Shown: positions 5,147-7,795 of the stretch, one piece after another
Layout of the letters: each line of letters begins with the position of its first letter
Numbering within the stretch: the stretch's first letter is position 1
NCBI GenBank assembly: GCA_002435595.1
Contig: DJBL01000078.1
Span: forward strand, 1 to 7,795
Direction of reading: 5' to 3'
DNA: 7,795 nt
Source of the DNA: Stenotrophomonas maltophilia
GTDB lineage: Bacteria > Pseudomonadota > Gammaproteobacteria > Xanthomonadales > Xanthomonadaceae
Notes under the pieces: model-generated
What the model was told of the DNA's origin: nothing
The model's database searches: none
What the model saw: only the letters and a program-made list of their open reading frames with translations
Made by a program: the position numbers and the translations under genes

Positions 5147-6648
5147 CAATACCCCAGCACCTTCCACCACGCCCCGCCAATCACCGCGAACACCAGCAGC
5201 TCGAACACGCACATCACAACGCCCACGCGCCACCAGGTTCCCAGGCTCACGTAGCCGCTGCCGAAGATGATCGGCGAGGTGCCGGTGGCGTAGTGGGTGA
5301 GCGTCATCATGATCGCCGAGCCGGCGGTCATCATCAGCATGAAGGGCACCACGAAGTCGGCGGGGATCAGCAGCGCGCCCACGCCAAGGAAGGCCAGCAG
5401 CATCGCGCTGATATGCGCGGTGGTACTGGCGAACAGGTAGTGCGAGAACACGAACGCCAGCACCAGCACCGCGGCAATCGCCTCCCAGCCCATGCCGCTG
5501 GCGACGATGGCGTTCTTCATGCCTTCGGAGAACCAGCCAATCACACCGAGCTTGTTGAGCTGCTCGGCCATCATCACCAGCGCGCCAAACCACACCAGCG
5601 TGTCCCACGCGCTCTTTTCCGACAGCACGTCGTCCCAGTCGATGGTGCCGGTGATGATCAGTACGAACAGGCCCAGGAAGGCGACCACGGTAGGGTCGAG
5701 CGTCCACGCCGGCCCGAACAGCATCGCCGGCACATTGGCCCACAGCACCAGCAGCAGCCCGAAAGTGCCCATCATCACCTTCTCCCTGGGCGCCAGCGGT
5801 CCCATGCGTGCCAGTTCACCGCGGGCGTAGTCCACCGCGTTCGGCGTGGCCTTCAGCTGTGGGGGCGAGAGCAGGTAGATCACCAGCGGCATCAACAGCA
5901 GGCACACCAGCCCCGGCACCAGCATGCACAGCGCCCAGGTGGTCCAGGTGAGGTGGAACTGCTGGCCGGTCGCCTTGGCCACGTAATCGACCACCAGTGG
6001 GTTGGGTGCGGTGGCGGTGAGGAACATCGCCGAGGTGATCGGGTTGGCGTGGTAGTTCACCAGCGCCAGGTAGGTGCCGACCCGGCCTTCGGTGCCCTTG
6101 GCCGGGTCGGAGTCGAACGCATTGGCGATCGAGCGCATCACCGGGTGCACGATGCCGCCGCCACGGGCGGTGTTGCTGGGCGTGAACGGGGCCAGCACCA
6201 GCTCGCACACCGCCAGGCCATAGCCCACGCCAAGCGTGCGCTTGCCGAGCAGGGCGATGAACATCAGGCCGATGCGGCTGCCCAGCCCGGTCTTCTTCAG
6301 CCCGCGCGAGATCAGGATCGCCACCACGATCAACCAGATCAGCGGGCTGGCAAAGCTACTCAGCGCATCGGTGATGGCGCCCTTGGAGGAGGCCGAGGTG
6401 ACCTGCGACAACGAGACGATGACGATGGCCATCATCGCCATCACCCCGATCGGCATCACCTTGAGGATGATCGCCACGATGGTGGTCAGGAAGATCGCGA
6501 CCAGGCCCCAGGCCTTGGGCGTGAGCCCCTCGGGGCAGGGCAGCACCAGCAGGGTCACCAGCACGGTGGTGGCAACCAGTGCCGGCACCAGCCGGAACGG
6601 CACCGCACTGTTGAAGTAGCGGAACAGGTCCTGCACGCGCTTGAGCAT
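5143..6648 (-). CDS. DASS-family (CitT/SLC13-like) anion permease
   Basis: A 501-residue inner-membrane transporter of the divalent anion:sodium symporter family, which moves C4-dicarboxylates, citrate, tartrate or 2-oxoglutarate. Repeated hydrophobic segments run through the protein, starting at about residues 20-36, 45-62 and 66-80. The first substrate clamshell motif is TPSNTARGGGIVHPV (156-170), with the SNT at 158-160, as in CitT-type members. The second is FASTTAHISAML (406-417), with STT at 408-410. Length is normal for the family (about 470-500). The start at 6648 has AAGGA 7 bp upstream. The gene follows the epsilon-like gene by 33 bp, same strand, so they probably form one transcript. 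Exact substrate and whether it is a sodium symporter or an antiporter cannot be read from sequence; CitT-like exchangers are often linked to anaerobic growth. The C-terminus ends exactly in a REP. Confidence 0.93.
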   Translation of the reverse strand: MLKRVQDLFRYFNSAVPFRLVPALVATTVLVTLLVLPCPEGLTPKAWGLVAIFLTTIVAIILKVMPIGVMAMMAIVIVSLSQVTSASSKGAITDALSSFASPLIWLIVVAILISRGLKKTGLGSRIGLMFIALLGKRTLGVGYGLAVCELVLAPFTPSNTARGGGIVHPVMRSIANAFDSDPAKGTEGRVGTYLALVNYHANPITSAMFLTATAPNPLVVDYVAKATGQQFHLTWTTWALCMLVPGLVCLLLMPLVIYLLSPPQLKATPNAVDYARGELARMGPLAPREKVMMGTFGLLLVLWANVPAMLFGPAWTLDPTVVAFLGLFVLIITGTIDWDDVLSEKSAWDTLVWFGALVMMAEQLNKLGVIGWFSEGMKNAIVASGMGWEAIAAVLVLAFVFSHYLFASTTAHISAMLLAFLGVGALLIPADFVVPFMLMMTAGSAIMMTLTHYATGTSPIIFGSGYVSLGTWWRVGVVMCVFELLVFAVIGGAWWKVLGYW

Positions 6649-6681
6649 CGCGATGTCCTTGCGGAAAGAAGGGAGGCCGGG

Positions 6682-7134
6682 TCAGCGCTGGCGCAGCTGC
6701 TGGCTGCGCAGCCAGGCCAGCTCCGCATGCACCCTGGCGTTGTCCGGGTCGGTCAGGGCGGCGGCCATCGGCGCGCTGGCGGCCTCGCGCGCGGCGCGCG
6801 CACGCGCCTCGTCGATGTCTTCGCTGCGCAGGCCGAGGTCGGCCAGCACGATCACCCGGCCCGGCTGCACTTCCACGTGGCCGCCGGACACATACACGTG
6901 CAGCGGCGGTTCGGCGCCCACCGGGAACACCGAGATCATGCCTTCGCGCAACGTCGCCAGCAGCGGTGCGTGCTGGGCCAGCACCCCGAACCGACCCTCG
7001 CTGCCGGGCAGGCTGATCTCGCGCACGTCGCCGCTCCAGATATCGCCGGTGAGGCTGATGATCTGCACGGCCAGGCCGTGGGCAACGTCGGCGACGATGC
7101 CGGGCAGTGCGGTTGCGGGGGGGAGCAAAGCCAT
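6682..7134 (-). CDS. Free-standing F1 ATP synthase epsilon-like protein
   Basis: A 150-residue homologue of the epsilon subunit of F1Fo ATP synthase. The N-terminal beta-sandwich is clear: VQIISLTGDIWSG (23-35), the family signature GRFGVLAQHAPLL (48-60), and VSGGHVEVQPGRVIVLAD (82-99). A helical C-terminal part follows: DIDEARARAAREA and ARVHAELAWLRSQQLRQR. Normally atpC closes the atp operon behind atpD. Here there is no atpD upstream: the neighbours are a divergent MFS gene and a DASS transporter. It is therefore a paralogue or relocated copy. The first 20 or so residues (MALLPPATALPGIVADVAHG) are extra relative to usual epsilon, and no good Shine-Dalgarno precedes Met at 7134, so a later start (for example GTG codon 23) is possible. 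Family assignment is firm; whether it enters the ATP synthase is unknown. I give no gene symbol because it is not the canonical atpC. Confidence 0.88.
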   Translation of the reverse strand: MALLPPATALPGIVADVAHGLAVQIISLTGDIWSGDVREISLPGSEGRFGVLAQHAPLLATLREGMISVFPVGAEPPLHVYVSGGHVEVQPGRVIVLADLGLRSEDIDEARARAAREAASAPMAAALTDPDNARVHAELAWLRSQQLRQR

Positions 7135-7161
7135 TGCGTGGCGCCGGAGTGGGGTGGCGCC

Positions 7162-7167
7162 AGCTTA
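7162..7167 (-). promoter_or_regulatory. Candidate -10 of the epsilon/DASS unit
   Basis: On the minus strand TAAGCT matches TA...T of the -10 consensus. It puts transcription start near 7155, about 41.5 bp from the centre of the FNR-type site at 7190-7203. That is the standard class II activator spacing. A short leader of about 20 nt would follow. Confidence 0.45.
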
Positions 7168-7189
7168 GCCGCGTGGATGTAAGCGCTGG

Positions 7190-7203
7190 TTGATCGACAT
7201 CAA
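7190..7203. promoter_or_regulatory. FNR/ANR-type activator site
   Basis: TTGAT-CGAC-ATCAA is a perfect match to the FNR/ANR consensus TTGAT-N4-ATCAA. It lies 56 bp from the epsilon-like start and 165 bp from the MFS start. Centre at 7196.5 suits activation of the leftward unit. It implies control by an oxygen-sensing FNR-family regulator; a CRP-family protein such as Clp prefers a different half site (TGTGA). Confidence 0.7.
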
Positions 7204-7233
7204 TCCAGAGCGTGAGGATGAACGCGCCACGCA

Positions 7234-7260
7234 GGTCGCGGACACGCTGCGAATGCGACC
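7234..7260. promoter_or_regulatory. Inverted repeat near the MFS promoter
   Basis: GGTCGC (7234-7239) and GCGACC (7255-7260) form a perfect 6-bp inverted repeat, 15 bp apart, immediately upstream of a -10-like TATCAT (7264-7269). It could be an operator for a local regulator. At this GC content such repeats arise by chance fairly often. Confidence 0.25.
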
Positions 7261-7263
7261 TGT

Positions 7264-7269
7264 TATCAT
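7264..7269 (+). promoter_or_regulatory. Candidate -10 of the MFS gene
   Basis: TATCAT matches the -10 consensus at 5 of 6 positions. No recognisable -35 lies 16-18 bp upstream, so it would need an activator or is weak. Start of transcription near 7276 gives a leader of about 92 nt. Confidence 0.3.
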
Positions 7270-7367
7270 TTGCGCGGATAGCCACGTCGATTCCATCGTC
7301 GAAGCCGATCGATCCGACGCGCCGCGCCCTGCGCCGCGCGACCTTTCCCTGATTGGCGTGGTGTCGC

Positions 7368-7795
7368 ATGCGTGAGCGTTCCGTAGTTCCTGGTTTACCG
7401 GCCCTGGTGTTTGCGGCATTGACCGGCACCATGGCGATGATGGCCTTCGTGGCGGTCGTCGGGCCGGTGGTGAGGTTGCTCGGGCTGGCCGAGTGGCACG
7501 CCGGGTTGTCGGTGACGGCCGCAGGGGTGTTGTGGATGCTGTCGGCGCGCCGCTGGGGGGTGCTCAGCGACCGCATCGGGCGCAAGCGCGTGCTGATGAT
7601 CGCGCTCGCCGCCTACGTGGTGATCTACGTGGCGATGGCGGTGTTCGTGGATGCCGCATTGGCGCGGCCGCCGGCGCTGTGGCTGTCGGTGGCGGTGCTG
7701 GTGGGCACGCGGGCGCTGGTCGGACTGTTCTACGCCGCCGTGCCGCCCACCGCGGCGGCCCTGGTCGCCGACGGCGCCGCCCCTGGCCAGCGCGC
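7368..7795 (+). CDS. MFS transporter, N-terminal part (cut by window end)
   Basis: The open frame from ATG 7368 runs 142 codons to the window edge without a stop. The first transmembrane helix is about residues 11-32 (PALVFAALTGTMAMMAFVAVV) and the second about 46-60. The classic motif A loop of the major facilitator superfamily follows: GVLSDRIGRKRVL (64-76), with Gly64, Asp68, Gly71 and basic residues. Helices 3 and 4 follow (about 77-95 and 103-123). A segment FYAAVPPTAAALVADGAAPGQR ends the visible part and has the look of the conserved helix 4-5 region of drug and siderophore exporters. No Shine-Dalgarno is evident before the ATG; in-frame TTG at 7353 is the only nearby alternative. It diverges from the epsilon/DASS unit across 233 bp. 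Substrate cannot be told; drug efflux or siderophore export are both possible. Confidence 0.85.
   Translation, partial: MRERSVVPGLPALVFAALTGTMAMMAFVAVVGPVVRLLGLAEWHAGLSVTAAGVLWMLSARRWGVLSDRIGRKRVLMIALAAYVVIYVAMAVFVDAALARPPALWLSVAVLVGTRALVGLFYAAVPPTAAALVADGAAPGQR

Noticed and set aside
2304..5270. 988-codon open frame on the plus strand opposite nrdA
   Set aside because: It is a shadow of the high-GC nrdA/nrdB coding strand; its composition (V, H, Q, A rich) has no domain I recognise, while the opposite strand has complete NrdA.
5095..7182. 695-codon plus-strand open frame opposite the DASS and epsilon genes
   Set aside because: His/Arg/Gln-rich translation typical of antisense GC-rich frames; the minus strand encodes two clear families.
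7255..7273. Possible Fur box around the MFS -10
   Set aside because: Only about 10 of 19 positions match the classic Fur consensus, too weak to claim iron control.
7190..7375. 61-codon frame starting at the TTG of the FNR-type site
   Set aside because: Start codon coincides with the palindrome, no Shine-Dalgarno, no recognisable protein.

Overview
The window is GC-rich, fully accessory-free-looking chromosomal DNA from a gammaproteobacterium of the Xanthomonadaceae, most likely Stenotrophomonas. The best evidence for the genus is a set of palindromic repeats that start with GTAG and contain the stem GCCGACC/GGTCGGC. These resemble the SMAG-type repetitive extragenic palindromes known from S. 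maltophilia. The assignment rests on recalled family features, not on a database search.

Layout from left to right. Positions 1-444 hold two tandem copies of a 222-bp non-coding unit (8 differences), each carrying a pair of oppositely oriented REP-like hairpins. Next, reading leftwards on the minus strand, is a four-gene ribonucleotide reductase operon: nrdA (4784-2409), nrdB (2313-1273), a flavodoxin (1260-778) and a thioredoxin-like protein with a CPGC centre (806-474). A promoter with a 17-bp spacer lies at 5026-4998 and is bracketed by two NrdR-box-like sites 32 bp apart. It is followed by a leader of about 207 nt.

To the right of that promoter is a second minus-strand unit: a free-standing ATP-synthase-epsilon-like protein (7134-6682) followed by a DASS-family (CitT/SLC13-like) dicarboxylate/anion transporter (6648-5143). 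A perfect FNR/ANR-type palindrome, TTGAT-CGAC-ATCAA, sits at 7190-7203, well placed for class II activation of this unit. The transporter's stop codon is embedded in a REP element. On the plus strand, diverging from this unit, an MFS transporter starts at 7368 and runs off the window end.

How the genes fit together: NrdA and NrdB form a class Ia ribonucleotide reductase that makes dNTP precursors. The flavodoxin and thioredoxin-like protein probably supply electrons, either to maintain the NrdB cofactor or to re-reduce NrdA; this is inferred from operon structure. The epsilon/DASS pair looks like an oxygen-responsive C4-dicarboxylate uptake or exchange unit with an unexplained epsilon paralogue. 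I see no CRISPR array, prophage, toxin-antitoxin pair, transposase, tRNA or rRNA. Most of the window is ordinary core genome; the points worth a second look are the orphan epsilon subunit, the redox genes in the nrd operon, and the REP arrangement.
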